Below, one piece after another: positions 55,130 to 64,000 of a DNA stretch of 64,000 nucleotides (the stretch's first letter is position 1; the number at the start of each line of letters is the position of its first letter). The stretch covers positions 1-64,000 of the forward strand of contig MU616573.1 of assembly GCA_025201705.1 (NCBI GenBank). The letters run 5' to 3'. The translations under genes and the position numbers were made by a program. Origin of the DNA: Dissophora ornata. Taxonomy: Eukaryota; Mortierellomycota; Mortierellomycetes; Mortierellales; Mortierellaceae. The notes beneath the pieces were generated by a model. It saw only the letters and a list, made by a program, of their open reading frames with translations, had not been told where the DNA came from and made no database searches.

Positions 55130-56908
55130 GCGACCTTCATAAATATGTCTTGGAAGCTCTTCCTGAGGGTTCATCTCAAGTCCTTGAAAATAATAAAGTA
55201 GGGCGCAATATTTGACTAAAACTCTGAACAAGGGTCTCAACACATGCACTACACCGGCATCACTGACGCTGGATCTTCAATAATGAATAAACACTGTATA
55301 TATCGACTATGCTCGAAGGCATAGTCAGTGTGTTGTTCCTGCCAGACTTTAGTGCTAAGCAAAACTATGCTTAACAGGAAAAACCGCAACTGAGGTCTGG
55401 AAACTTGCACCTCGATCGACTCGCCAGCGAATTGTATATTTTCGGGCCGTCAAGTTCAGATCCGATTCCGGACTCTTGTTATATACCGCGCGCCGATATT
55501 CATGAAGATTGCATCAGCTGTATACAGTCTCTTGATCTTGGACGTGTAGTGCGCAAGCAATGGCGTTGTGAACATGTAGTAGCATATTTGAGCTATCTCC
55601 GTATTTAGACGTCTTCCAAACACTTTTTCAATCTTAGATATGCAAAAGGCGTTTCTTGGAAACTACGAGTGACTAACCCCGAGTACACCGTCGTTGGCGT
55701 ATTTATACTGTTTACAAAAACAGGTGCTTTATTGGTAGGCTATCAATGGTCCTTGAGGGCATTTATTCGAAAGCTACAGTGCCACCACTGCTCCCCGCAT
55801 TTGTCCTTCATCTGCGACTGCTGGTCAGGGTCAGTGCTGTTGTGAAGACTAATCAAGTCTTTGGAGAACGCTTCCGTTGCGCCTATCATGGACTTCGGTA
55901 TCGCGACAGGTACAGTGCGGACAACCGCCCTGGCAGAACCCTGCGCACCCGTGCGTTCATAAACCTCCATGGGTAACAGCAAATAGTGTATGCGTGGCGG
56001 CACCAACGTTCTTTCTCAGACTCTTTTACCCCAACTCTATTCCTTCGTTGATATCCGCAAGTTGATTGCCGTACTTTTTGATCTTGGCTTTGACGCGGCG
56101 GATGATGAAGATACACCGGATGGGTTGCCTGGATTGAATTGGTGTTGTTGCTGATGCCTTTTGCTATTGCTACTAGTACTGAAGATGCAGCGGTAGTTGG
56201 TCTTCCTCGTCAATAGACTCCTGCATGCTGGTCTCGGAATCGGAGGCCATAATTGCGGCCACTCGCTATAGCTGCCCAATCCATCATCACCTTCACCAGA
56301 GCAATATCTGCATGCTGTCGCCATCCCAGTGCTAGGACCACGCAGCAGTGCTAAACTCAAAGATCTCGCTAGTATGCTTCAACAGGACTTGTGTTCCAAC
56401 AGCGACCTTGGTTCCAATCCTGATTGCCCCCAACGCTTTGGCGCGGGAGAAAGCCCGACCACCCTTCTGAAGTCCTCGGACGGTGTATCCCTCTCGCTGG
56501 TATTGTTCGATTGACAATAGCACCAAGTCAGCAAGTCAGCAAGTCAGCAATGTCTAGTCACAGGTACACCAAGGGCCGGATCTAGCATTACCCAGCAAGC
56601 CCAGAGGGAATTGTTGAGCATGAGTGAAAGGAGAAGGAGAAGACGGCGGAGACGAGGCGATCGTGAAGACGAGGATTGGGGGGGAGTACATGGCGCACAA
56701 GAATAAGTTTGCGCGAGTTTAGTTGCGCAAAAATGAAAGAGAAGAATCAATGGTTTTGAGCATACACCCGGCGAATTAGTCAATAGAAAGCAACAAAAAG
56801 TAATCGTGAGCCGTAATCCATAACTCTTTATACCACGCCAATAACGAACTTTTAAGAAATGTGCCAGTATTCTACCATATCTGCACTGGCGAAGTGCTCG
56901 TTATCTCG
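55130..56908. other. Region with gene fragments and one half of a segmental duplication
   Basis: No complete gene resolved. On the minus strand, frames at 56526-56332 (GYTVRGLQKGGRAFSRAKAL...VGTQVLLKH) and around 56110-56030 (RRVKAKIKKYGNQLADINEGIELG, followed by GTAAAA) look like exons, leading into the duplicated frame at 55743-56006. They may form one minus-strand gene of about 800 bp, but I could not link them in phase with confidence. Confidence 0.4.
55545..55978 (-). repeat. Segmental duplication, copy 1 (3' part of an unknown gene)
   Basis: Matches 58745-59195 in the same orientation over about 440 bp with substitutions and small indels. On the minus strand it encodes MEVYERTGAQ, VPVAIPKSMIGATEAFSK and LHNSTDPDQQSQMKDK to a stop at 55743; the remaining 200 bp are shared 3' sequence (for example GAGTACACC and TATGCAA segments). 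An acceptor-like CCATGGAG precedes VYERTGAQ, so this may be a last exon. Confidence 0.65.
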
Positions 56909-57409
56909 CTACATGGCACCGAGTTGGTGCAAGGCTTCAGTATGCCCTTGCTCAGCCGCTTTCATCCACCACTCCAAAGACTGGGAAATGTTCTGCTGAA
57001 CACCTCTGCCTGAATCATACATGCCACCTAGGATTAACTGGGCATTAGCCAGTCCCTGGTTGGCAGCTTTCATCCACCACTCCATGGCCTTGGAATAGTC
57101 CTGTGGAACACCCTTGCCATTCTCGTACATGAAGCCTAGGTTGCACTGGGCAATGGCGTATCCATGATCGGCGGCTTTCAGATACCATTCCATTGCCTTG
57201 GAATAGTCCTGTGGGACACCATTGCCATTCTCGTACATGAAACCTAGGTTGTACTGGGCATTGGCGACTCCTTGGTTGGCATCGTTCAAATACTCCTCAG
57301 TGATGTTTGTGGATGTACTCTCGCTCGACTCTGTGGCTGATGGACATTGTGTGCTATCCAGAATGACGGACGACATTGTTGAAGAACGGCCTAAAGTATC
57401 TTCAATCAT
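56909..57409 (-). CDS. Sel1-repeat protein (166 aa), probably the severed C-terminal half of the adjacent N-module gene
   Basis: From ATG 57409 the protein has a Ser/Thr-rich lead (about 45 residues) and four Sel1 repeats (NAQYNLGFMYENGNGVPQDY and three variants), ending ALHQLGAM. The repeats are closer to those of the 3169 kinase than of the 5049 kinase in their GVPQDYSKA signature. The frame is open upstream for only a few codons (LHLESK). The N-module coding sequence ends just 9 nt upstream in another frame, so a single one-base change would join the two. It could nevertheless be translated alone from this ATG. Confidence 0.65.
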   Translation of the reverse strand: MIEDTLGRSSTMSSVILDSTQCPSATESSESTSTNITEEYLNDANQGVANAQYNLGFMYENGNGVPQDYSKAMEWYLKAADHGYAIAQCNLGFMYENGKGVPQDYSKAMEWWMKAANQGLANAQLILGGMYDSGRGVQQNISQSLEWWMKAAEQGHTEALHQLGAM

Positions 57410-57417
57410 TTTAGACT

Positions 57418-57843
57418 CTAGGTGAAGTCATCCTCGCAGGTTCCAAGGACAACATCCAGGACAACGTCTGGAAAAGTCTGGATTCGAAGCGGATTAAGAC
57501 TATATTTCAATCATTGGTAGAGGCTGTTGGTACGTTGCTGTATTCGGTGGTGTGTTCTTACAGATGAAATACTGCAAGGGCATTGCTTGGTCAAACCGTG
57601 AAATTACCGTTCCGAGTTCTTGTCCATAATAAACGGAACAGCCGTGCTTCCGTTTAGTATGTAGGCAGCATTCCTGAAATCCTTCAAGATGTCGTCCCAA
57701 AAAATAACATATTCCCCTGTAGTGCTGTCTAGAGTAGGCTGAATGCTGACTGTGTTCAGAGGCGGAGTTGAGACCACCGATATGCTATCCTTACAGGCAG
57801 CGCAGAACATCTGGGGATGTTCTTGGAGCCTAGTCTCTGTCAT
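57418..57843 (-). CDS. Copy d: family N-module, 105 aa as read, followed by a stop before the Sel1 ORF
   Basis: Exon 57843-57608 starts MTETRLQEHP and contains FWDDILKDFRNAAYILNG, aligning with WKDILRVFEDAKYILNNG of copy b. Donor GTAATT and acceptor ATATAG lead to exon 57499-57418 with LNPLRIQTFPDVVLDVVLG, matching LPLRISHHPGVVLDVVV; intron position and phase (2) equal those in copies b and c. It then meets TAG. Downstream lies Sel1 sequence rather than the coiled-coil/LRR part. Either a short module-only protein, or a Sel1 fusion broken by one frameshift. Confidence 0.65.
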
Positions 57844-58744
57844 ATTCTGGTGTAGATGTCGGGAGGTCTTTGGGTGAGGGTGAGAGAAACGGTTGAAGGA
57901 AAACCAGGATGTGGTCCATATTCGTAACACAAAATAAACGTCACTGCGCCTTGAAGTCGGATGGTCGGAGGTGTGGCGGTGTCAGGGCCGCACATTTTTT
58001 TTGAATATCACGAACAGAGCAATTTATGGGGATATGAGGATTGGAAAGGAGGAGCGTGCGTAGGACATCAGTGGATTCTTGATGTATTTATAAAGGGTGT
58101 TGGTTATTGGAGGCGTGCTTATGTGTGCAAGGGCGCCATGGTGCTAAGGTGTATGCTTTTGGTGTCAAGGCAACATGCGACAAGATGCGATCTCTGATGC
58201 TCTGAGCTATAGAGCTCGGTGGGTCTCAAATCTATGGTGTCATAATCCTTGATCGCGTTGAGGACGCGCTACTAGAATATAGGGTATCTTTTTCAACAGG
58301 ATCCGCGAGGAAATGAGACTTTTGCTGCTGAACAGTGCATATACTTTCTGCATACAAATGATCCCTATCCCCAAGATGACATACTGGCTGTGTCATATTG
58401 TGACAATAAACATCCTGCGTAGCCCTTGCCCAGGTACTGCATCCATGAAGTTGTGAAAGCGCTACACGTCAAGTATTTCGCCACATTTAAAGTCCATACT
58501 GTTGTTAATCCAAGCTCAGCGTGCTTCTATTTAGTGAGCTGTGGGATTAATTCTACTTCACATGGACACACAGGCAGAGGAGGGACATAGGACAAGTGTT
58601 GTTAATCTGCATTTGCGGATAGAAAAGGAAGAAATTTCTCAACGACCAAGTGCCGCTCTAACACAATGGCCAGTGTTCCACTACACAAGATACCGCGATG
58701 GAGCAGAAAATATCGAACATCGCCAGTTCCTGCGTTGGATTAAG
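57844..58744. other. Intergenic, no supportable gene
   Basis: About 900 bp. The part next to 57843 should hold the promoter of copy d (minus strand). Short frames only; nothing recognisable. Confidence 0.4.
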
Positions 58745-59195
58745 GTGCAGTAAGCAAGCAATGATGCTGTAACATGTCGCAGCATATTGTAGCTATTCCC
58801 GCATTTGGACGTCTTTTGACTGCTTGGTCAGAACTCGCAGAGCCCAAACACTTTTGCAATCTTTGATATGCAACAAGCGGTTCTTGAAGACTACGAATGA
58901 CTAGACCCAGAGTACACCATTGGCATGTGTATACTATTATCAAAAACAGGTTTTTGTTGGTAGGCTATGGCCTTTGAGGGTCTTATATTCGAAAACTACA
59001 GCGCCTCTACTGCTTATTGTATTGGTCCTTCATCAGCAACCGCTGGTCAGGGTCAATGCTGTTGCAAATACTAATCATGACTTTGCAGAACGCTTCTGTT
59101 GCGCCTATCATGAGCTTCAGTACCGCCACAGGTTCAGCGCAAATGACAGCCTTGACACAACCCTGCGCACCCACGCGTTCATAGACCTCCATGGG
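58745..59195 (-). repeat. Segmental duplication, copy 2
   Basis: Counterpart of 55545-55978. The minus-strand frame reads MEVYERVGAQ, AVLKLMIGATEAFCK and ICNSIDPDQRLLMKDQ to a stop at 59007. Upstream of the shared part it differs from copy 1: another frame (EKIEDVFMSVLGITFFEV, about 59300-59250) precedes it. Substitutions at conserved positions (for example V for T in ERVGAQ) suggest independent drift. Confidence 0.65.
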
Positions 59196-59680
59196 GCCAC
59201 AAAACCGATGGCGCATGCTATCACATCATGACCCTCCTCATGAAGATCGCTGGTCACCTCGAAGAAGGTAATACCCAGGACGCTCATGAAGACATCCTCA
59301 ATTTTCTCCAGGAGCAAAAGACGAGGGCCTTTGGGTGGATTATCGTGAAATTTCCTCACGCTGTCGACTAGCGTATCTCTGCAGAGGCCTAGGCAACGGG
59401 TTCAGCATGCCAATAAAAGGAGATTGTATCTCTGAACTAGAGTCGAATGTGCTATTACTTAAAATTCATATATTTATTTACAATCCGTGGATTATACATT
59501 TGATATTTATGCGGTTATTCAAGACTTTCGTCGCCGTTGTTTGTTCTTGCTCTTCTTTTCTGTATGTAATCGGCGTTTGATTCCATGGTCGGCTTCGTCA
59601 GTATGTTTTTGTTCAATTTCGTCCGTACTGATCTCGACTTTGTCGTTCAACGAGGACCTGGAACTGTTTCGACTCGCTAG
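59196..59680. other. Intergenic, 3' of HSP104
   Basis: About 480 bp, AT-rich toward 59440-59520 (TTTATTTACAATCC near 59472, which on the minus strand reads GTAAATAAA and may serve HSP104 polyadenylation). No gene seen. Confidence 0.4.
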
Positions 59681-62471
59681 TCAGTCCAAGTTCATGTCGT
59701 CTCCGTTGTCAACACCGGCAACCTTCTGCACATTGAAAGCCAACTCGCCATCATCGGCCAGATCCACGATAACGCTCTGGTACTCTGTCAGCTCTCCTGT
59801 AAGCAGCAACTTCGAGACCTTAGTAACAACTTGCTTCTCGAGATATCTCTTCAAAGGACGACCACCATAGCGGGGATCGAAGGCGTCGTTGAGGACCTTC
59901 TGGATGGCGCGGTCCGTGATATTGAGTGTAATGTTCTTCGACTCGAGACGCTTGCCGATGACAGTCAGCTGGTTTCTGACAATCTTGTTAAGATGCTCTG
60001 TTCCAAGGGGTCTGAACAAGATGAGGTCATCCAGTCGATTCAAAAACTCGGGGCGGAAGTGGGTGCGGACATCGCGCATGACAGCCTCGCGGGCATGCTC
60101 TGTGATGCCCGTTTCACCAAGGTCCTGGAGGTGCATGTAGCCAACATTCGAGGTCATGATGATTACCGTGTTGGAAAAGTCCACGACACGACCTTTTGAG
60201 TCTGTCAAGCGGCCATCATCTAGGACTTGAAGAAGGACGTTGAGGACCTTGATATCTGCCTTCTCAATCTCGTCAAACAAGACAACACTGTAAGGTCTGC
60301 GACGGATAGCCTCGGTTAGCTGGCCACCCTCGTCGTGTCCGACGTATCCCGGGGGGGCACCGATCAGTCGAGCTACGGAGTGCGATTCCATGTACTCGGA
60401 CATGTCGATACGGACCATCATGTTCTCGTCGTCAAAGAGTTCATTGGCTAGGGCCTTAGCCAGCTCAGTCTTTCCGACACCAGTGGGTCCGAGGAACAGG
60501 AAAGATCCCATTGGTGCGTTCTCCTTGGACATACCCGCACGCGATCGCAGGACGGCCTCGGACACGGCCTGGACAGCCTCCTCTTGACCAACAACACGCT
60601 CGCTCAAGCGATCAGGCAGTTGAAGAAGACGCTCAACTTGAGACTTGTTCAAGCGCTGGACTGGAATACCGGTCCATCGGGACACGACCTCCGTGATTTG
60701 CTCAGGCCCAACAACTTCAGTGACTAAGTCACCGTTATCTAATTTGGTTCCGTTGGCAGCGGCCAACAATTGCTCTGCCTCCTGTCTCGCCCTTTCAGCC
60801 GTGACCGTGGCAATCTTCTTCTCCAACTCCGGAATAGCATAGTAGCGGATATCGGCAGCCTTAGCCAAATCGTAGCGACGTTCGGCCTCATCGGCCTTGT
60901 TCTTGAGATCCTGAAGTTTCTGGTTCAAGTCGCGGACCTCGTTGATGCGGCCCTTGTCAAGCTCGTACTTGAGCTTCAACGGCTTGAGCTCCTCTGAAAT
61001 CTTGGCCATTTCCTCGCGAACCTTGACGAGACGTTGCTGCGAAGCTGCGTCCTTTTCCTTGGCTAAAGCAGTGGCCTCGACCTCTAACTGCAAATGACGG
61101 CGCTCGAGCTGATCGATGATCTCGGGCTGCGAGTCCAGCTGTACTCGAGTGTTAGCGCAGGCTTCGTCCATGAGGTCGATAGCTTTGTCGGGCAGAAATC
61201 GGTTTGATATGTAACGGTGTGCCAGCGTGGCTGCCGTAACCAAGGCTGCATCTGCGACCTTGACACCATGGTGGACCTCGTAGCGCTCCTTGAGACCACG
61301 CAAGATACTGATTGTGTCCGTCAACGAAGGCTCACCGACATAGACTTGCTGGAAACGACGTTCAAAGGCAGGATCCTTCTCGACGTGCTGACGGTACTCG
61401 TCCAAAGTGGTGGCACCGATACAACGAAGCTCGCCACGGGCCAGCATGGGCTTGAGCAAGTTGGCGGCATCCATGGCGCCGTCAGTCTTCCCTGCACCGA
61501 GAACAAGATGGATTTCATCGATGAAGAGAATGATGCCCTGTTCAGAGTCCTTGACCTCCTTGAGGACAGACTTGAGACGCTCTTCAAACTCTCCACGGTA
61601 CTTGGCTCCTGCAATCAGAGCACCCATGTCGAGCGAGAAGAGCTTGCACTGCAAACTAACGGGGACATCCTTGCGGACAATACGTTGAGCAAGACCCTCA
61701 ACGACAGCAGTCTTTCCGACACCAGGTTCACTGTTCGATTAAAGATTTGACAACAAAGCGCATTTGATGGTTAGGACATCTTTGTTCATGATAAAACGTC
61801 GGGTTTCAGCGTCAAGGCTCCAGTGATTAATAAATAGCTTACCCAATCAAGACGGGATTGTTCTTGGTCCTTCTAGACAAGACTCGGATCACTCGTCGGA
61901 TCTCATCGTCGCGTCCAATGACGGGATCGAGCTTATCCTGCTCGGCTAAGGCAACCATATCGATGGCATACTTGGACAAAGCTTCGTAGCCAGCTTCAGC
62001 AGTCTTGCTCTCGACCCTCCTGTTGCCTCTGGTCTGGGAGATGGCGTTCTCGAAGGCGACCTTAGTGATGTTGTTCTCTGTAAAGACCTTCCAGCACGTG
62101 TCGTCGTCCATGAAGGCTAACATGACGTGGTCAATCGAGATGTACGAATCCTTCTGCTTCTTCTGATGCTCTTGAGCCTTTCTAAGGAGCTGGCCCGTCT
62201 GAGGCGAAAACGAGACTTCAATCGGGGCAGGGGTCTGCGTCGGGAGGCGGACCAAGAGTTTCTTGAAGGAGCGTTCAATCTCCTCGGGAATGCCTCCGGC
62301 TTTGTTGATGATGGATTTCAAGAGCGAGGAGCCGGGGCCTTCCTCAGACTCGTCAAACATCGCGGTGGCAATGTGCATAGGCGTGATCTGGGAGTGCGAG
62401 AACTCGCGGGTCAGCTCCTGAGCCTGCGCGATCGTTTTCTCGGTCTTTTCTGTAAATTGGAAATTACTCAT
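59681..62471 (-). CDS. HSP104: Hsp104/ClpB disaggregase, 2 exons
   Basis: Exons 62471-61843 and 61730-59681 give about 892 aa (yeast Hsp104 908). Order: Clp N-domain (double repeat, residues about 1-150), NBD1 with Walker A GEPGVGKT (the intron falls inside the first Gly codon), pore loop KYRGEF and Walker B LFIDEIH, the coiled-coil M-domain (about 410-520), NBD2 with GPTGVGKT, pore loop GYVGH, LFDEIE and sensor TSNVG, then the C-domain [10 protein letters not shown]. It ends in an acidic NGDDMNLD rather than the long acidic tail of yeast. Hexameric AAA+ unfoldase that rescues aggregates with Hsp70/40, in cytosol and nucleus; no mitochondrial leader, so it is the Hsp104 and not the Hsp78 type. 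A heat-shock-element-like sequence lies upstream. Confidence 0.97.
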
Positions 62472-63101
62472 GGTGTGGACGTGTTTGCTTTACAACAAGG
62501 ATAGATAGATAGATATATGTGGATGGTAGAGAATGTATGAGAAAGGATGGATGATAGAAGGGAATTAAAGAGCTGTGTGTGTTATTTACAGGAGGATGGG
62601 AGTTGTGTGTGATGTGTGTGGGGGGGAAAGAGAAACGAGAGAAAAAACGACAAAGAACCAGCAGCTTTTATAACAGGATGTCCACCCATGGGTCAGTCTG
62701 TGCATCAACAGCTGAAACCTCTTTTTTCCAGTGTGGTCGAGGCGACACAGGTGGCTTGTGGAAAATTCTCGAGAGCTCTGGATTGCTGTACGCCTGCCTT
62801 ATTTGGATTGAGGGCGAAGGCACACACCCTTTTTTTCTTTGGGTTGTCGACAGACGAAAATATGAATGTACAGCGTGCATGATGTCTGCTCTGCCATCAT
62901 ACAGCCCCCCTTTCAGTCTGCCACAGCGCAACGCCATGGGGAAAAGTCGCACTACGCCGGTTACTCCTTGTATCAGAGATATGTGAACCCACTCGCCTGG
63001 GTTCTGAGACATATTTTCAGAGGACTGAACTTTGACATCAAATGTCAATCAACAGCATCTAATTTTCTTCTTTTTATTTACAAAGCACTAACAAAGAGTG
63101 G
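62472..63101. other. HSP104 promoter region and IST1 3' flank
   Basis: About 630 bp between two minus-strand genes. It holds a (GATA)n microsatellite at about 62500-62514 in the HSP104 leader, a GT/G-rich stretch near 62605-62630 and a heat-shock-element-like site at 62761. Open frames here have no protein-like character. Confidence 0.5.
62761..62773. promoter_or_regulatory. HSP104: Heat-shock-element-like site upstream of HSP104
   Basis: GAAAATTCTCGAG has the alternating 5-bp units of an HSE (nGAAn/nTTCn): GAA, two bases, TTC, two bases, GAG (one mismatch to GAA). It is about 290 nt before the HSP104 start, a usual distance. Binding by Hsf1 is inferred from family knowledge. Confidence 0.45.
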
Positions 63102-64000
63102 TCATGATCGCTTCTTTAATGCCTCGAAGCGTCTGGTCAGTGCATCTAGATCAGGCAGGCCATCACTGTCGTTTGTCAGTGAGGGGACCCCATTGCTGTT
63201 CGCGCCTGAAGTGCTGCCCGCACTAGGTTGTATTGAGGTTATCGCGGTCTTGGATGCCGCCGAGACATTTTTGGAGGTTGGTTCCGAGAAACTTGACAGA
63301 TCGCTCAACAGATCCAATCGATCAGAATCCATATCCATTGGCTGAACCTGTTGACAAAAGAACACGGGTGTGAACATGATATGAAAATGACCACGTGCAA
63401 ATCACTCTGGAGCTGGAATGTACCTTGGATGGATTTGCTCTTTCCTGAAGACGAGGACGCATAGGTTGATCAATCGAATGGCTCATCGGGTCAATAAACT
63501 CGCCATCCATGCTCTGTAGTTAGATCGATTCACAGTCAGTAAAAACTTTATATCATCCACCAACACGTAACTTTGTTGGGGTTGCAACTTACTCCAATAA
63601 GCTGGTGATCCATCTCTGGGTCCGCAGTCCAGGCGACTTTGAACGCCCTTGCAATCTCTTCCAAGTAGCGATTGACAAGATAAGGATCTGGCGTCTGCAC
63701 TTTTAGTTTTTGAATAATCTAATCAGAAGAGATCGCGGCAAGGTGTGAGTATTCAGTTGCATTTAAACGCCACAGCACGACTTCCTAGTAAGGCTGGACA
63801 CCACTTACTCTGGGATTCACAGATTCGTCCTTGTTCTCCATGGCATTTGTCGCGAAGTCACGACCGAATTTTGCTGCCAGTTGATCCCGCACCAGCAATA
63901 ACTCCTTCACCTCTGAACGTGGAGCCGCATAGATGATAGTGTTGACTGCTTCTATGATCGCAGGGTCGCAGTTTCTACAATTTTTTTGAATCAGTAAGTG
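63102..64000 (-). CDS. IST1: IST1-like ESCRT-III regulator, partial (5' end outside window), with apparent frameshift
   Basis: Exons seen from the 3' end: 63347-63102, 63513-63424, 63719-63593 and 63974-63809; earlier exons lie beyond 64000. The Ist1 domain is recognisable in DPAIIEAVNTIIYAAPRSEV, KELLLVRDQLAAKFGRDF, ENKDESVNPR and IIQKLKVQTPDPYLVNRYLE. The C-terminus has the MIM1 motif DLDALTRRFEALKKRS, near the human SRRFEELKK, which binds MIT domains of Vps4 and others. Ist1 regulates Vps4 recruitment and forms tubular coats in endosomal sorting and cytokinesis. In exon 63719-63593 the expected EEIARAFKVAW follows only after one base is skipped in the run GGAAAGAG (about 63659-63661), so the gene as given is frameshifted, by sequencing error or real damage. 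Confidence 0.85.

Noticed and set aside
59117..59359. 80-aa minus-strand frame as an independent gene
   Set aside because: It changes frame relative to the duplicated VYER frame and lacks support; it is mentioned only as flank of duplication copy 2.
1..64000. CRISPR arrays, bacterial operons, rRNA genes, full-length transposons
   Set aside because: No regularly spaced identical repeats, no rRNA signature, and no reverse transcriptase, integrase or transposase domain could be recognised on either strand.

Overview
This window is nuclear DNA from a filamentous fungus of an early-diverging lineage, most like Mortierellaceae (Mortierellomycota). Genes have short introns (about 40-275 nt, GT..AG), pyrimidine-rich leaders and T-rich intergenic DNA. 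The presence of ZW10, an SHPRH/Irc20-type ligase, Hsp104 and a CMTR1-type cap methyltransferase fits a fungus outside the yeasts. Two gene types fit my recollection of Mortierella proteomes: TKL-like kinases fused to Sel1 repeats, and a multicopy family with an N-terminal 'W-x-DI...NG' module. The genus is inferred; no search was possible. One assembly gap (10 N) lies at 20012-20021.

Layout. 1-9.5 kb: a PAP2 lipid phosphatase, two kinase-Sel1 genes in tandem (the second with an HCD catalytic loop and about 23 Sel1 repeats), a two-copy dispersed repeat and a tRNA-Gly(GCC). 9.5-20.8 kb is gene-poor: a small secreted-peptide gene, a decayed paralogue of the multicopy family, one or two small candidate genes and local duplications. 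20.8-47.3 kb is a compact housekeeping block: SHPRH/Irc20-like SNF2-RING ligase (-), ZW10 (+), MED17 (-), CMTR1 (-), RPC5 (+), a Cys/Pro-rich single-pass membrane protein (+), ALG14 (+), an MRH4-like mitochondrial DEAD-box helicase (+) and a membrane-anchored S9A peptidase (-). 47.5-59.5 kb is a second accessory block: a damaged and an apparently intact copy of the multicopy family, a third repeat copy, the same N-module next to a Sel1 ORF, and a segmental duplication. 59.7-64 kb returns to conserved genes: Hsp104 (-) and the 3' part of IST1 (-).

The conserved genes serve unrelated processes: DNA repair ubiquitylation, vesicle tethering/kinetochore, Mediator, mRNA capping, Pol III, N-glycosylation, mitochondrial RNA, disaggregation and ESCRT-III. 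I see no operon-like logic beyond shared divergent promoters. The accessory blocks hold the novelty. Four loci carry one N-terminal module with a splice site at the same position; in three it precedes a coiled coil, a conserved central domain and an LRR-like tail, and in the fourth it abuts Sel1 repeats. Splice sites were placed by hand from GT/AG, phase and family resemblance.
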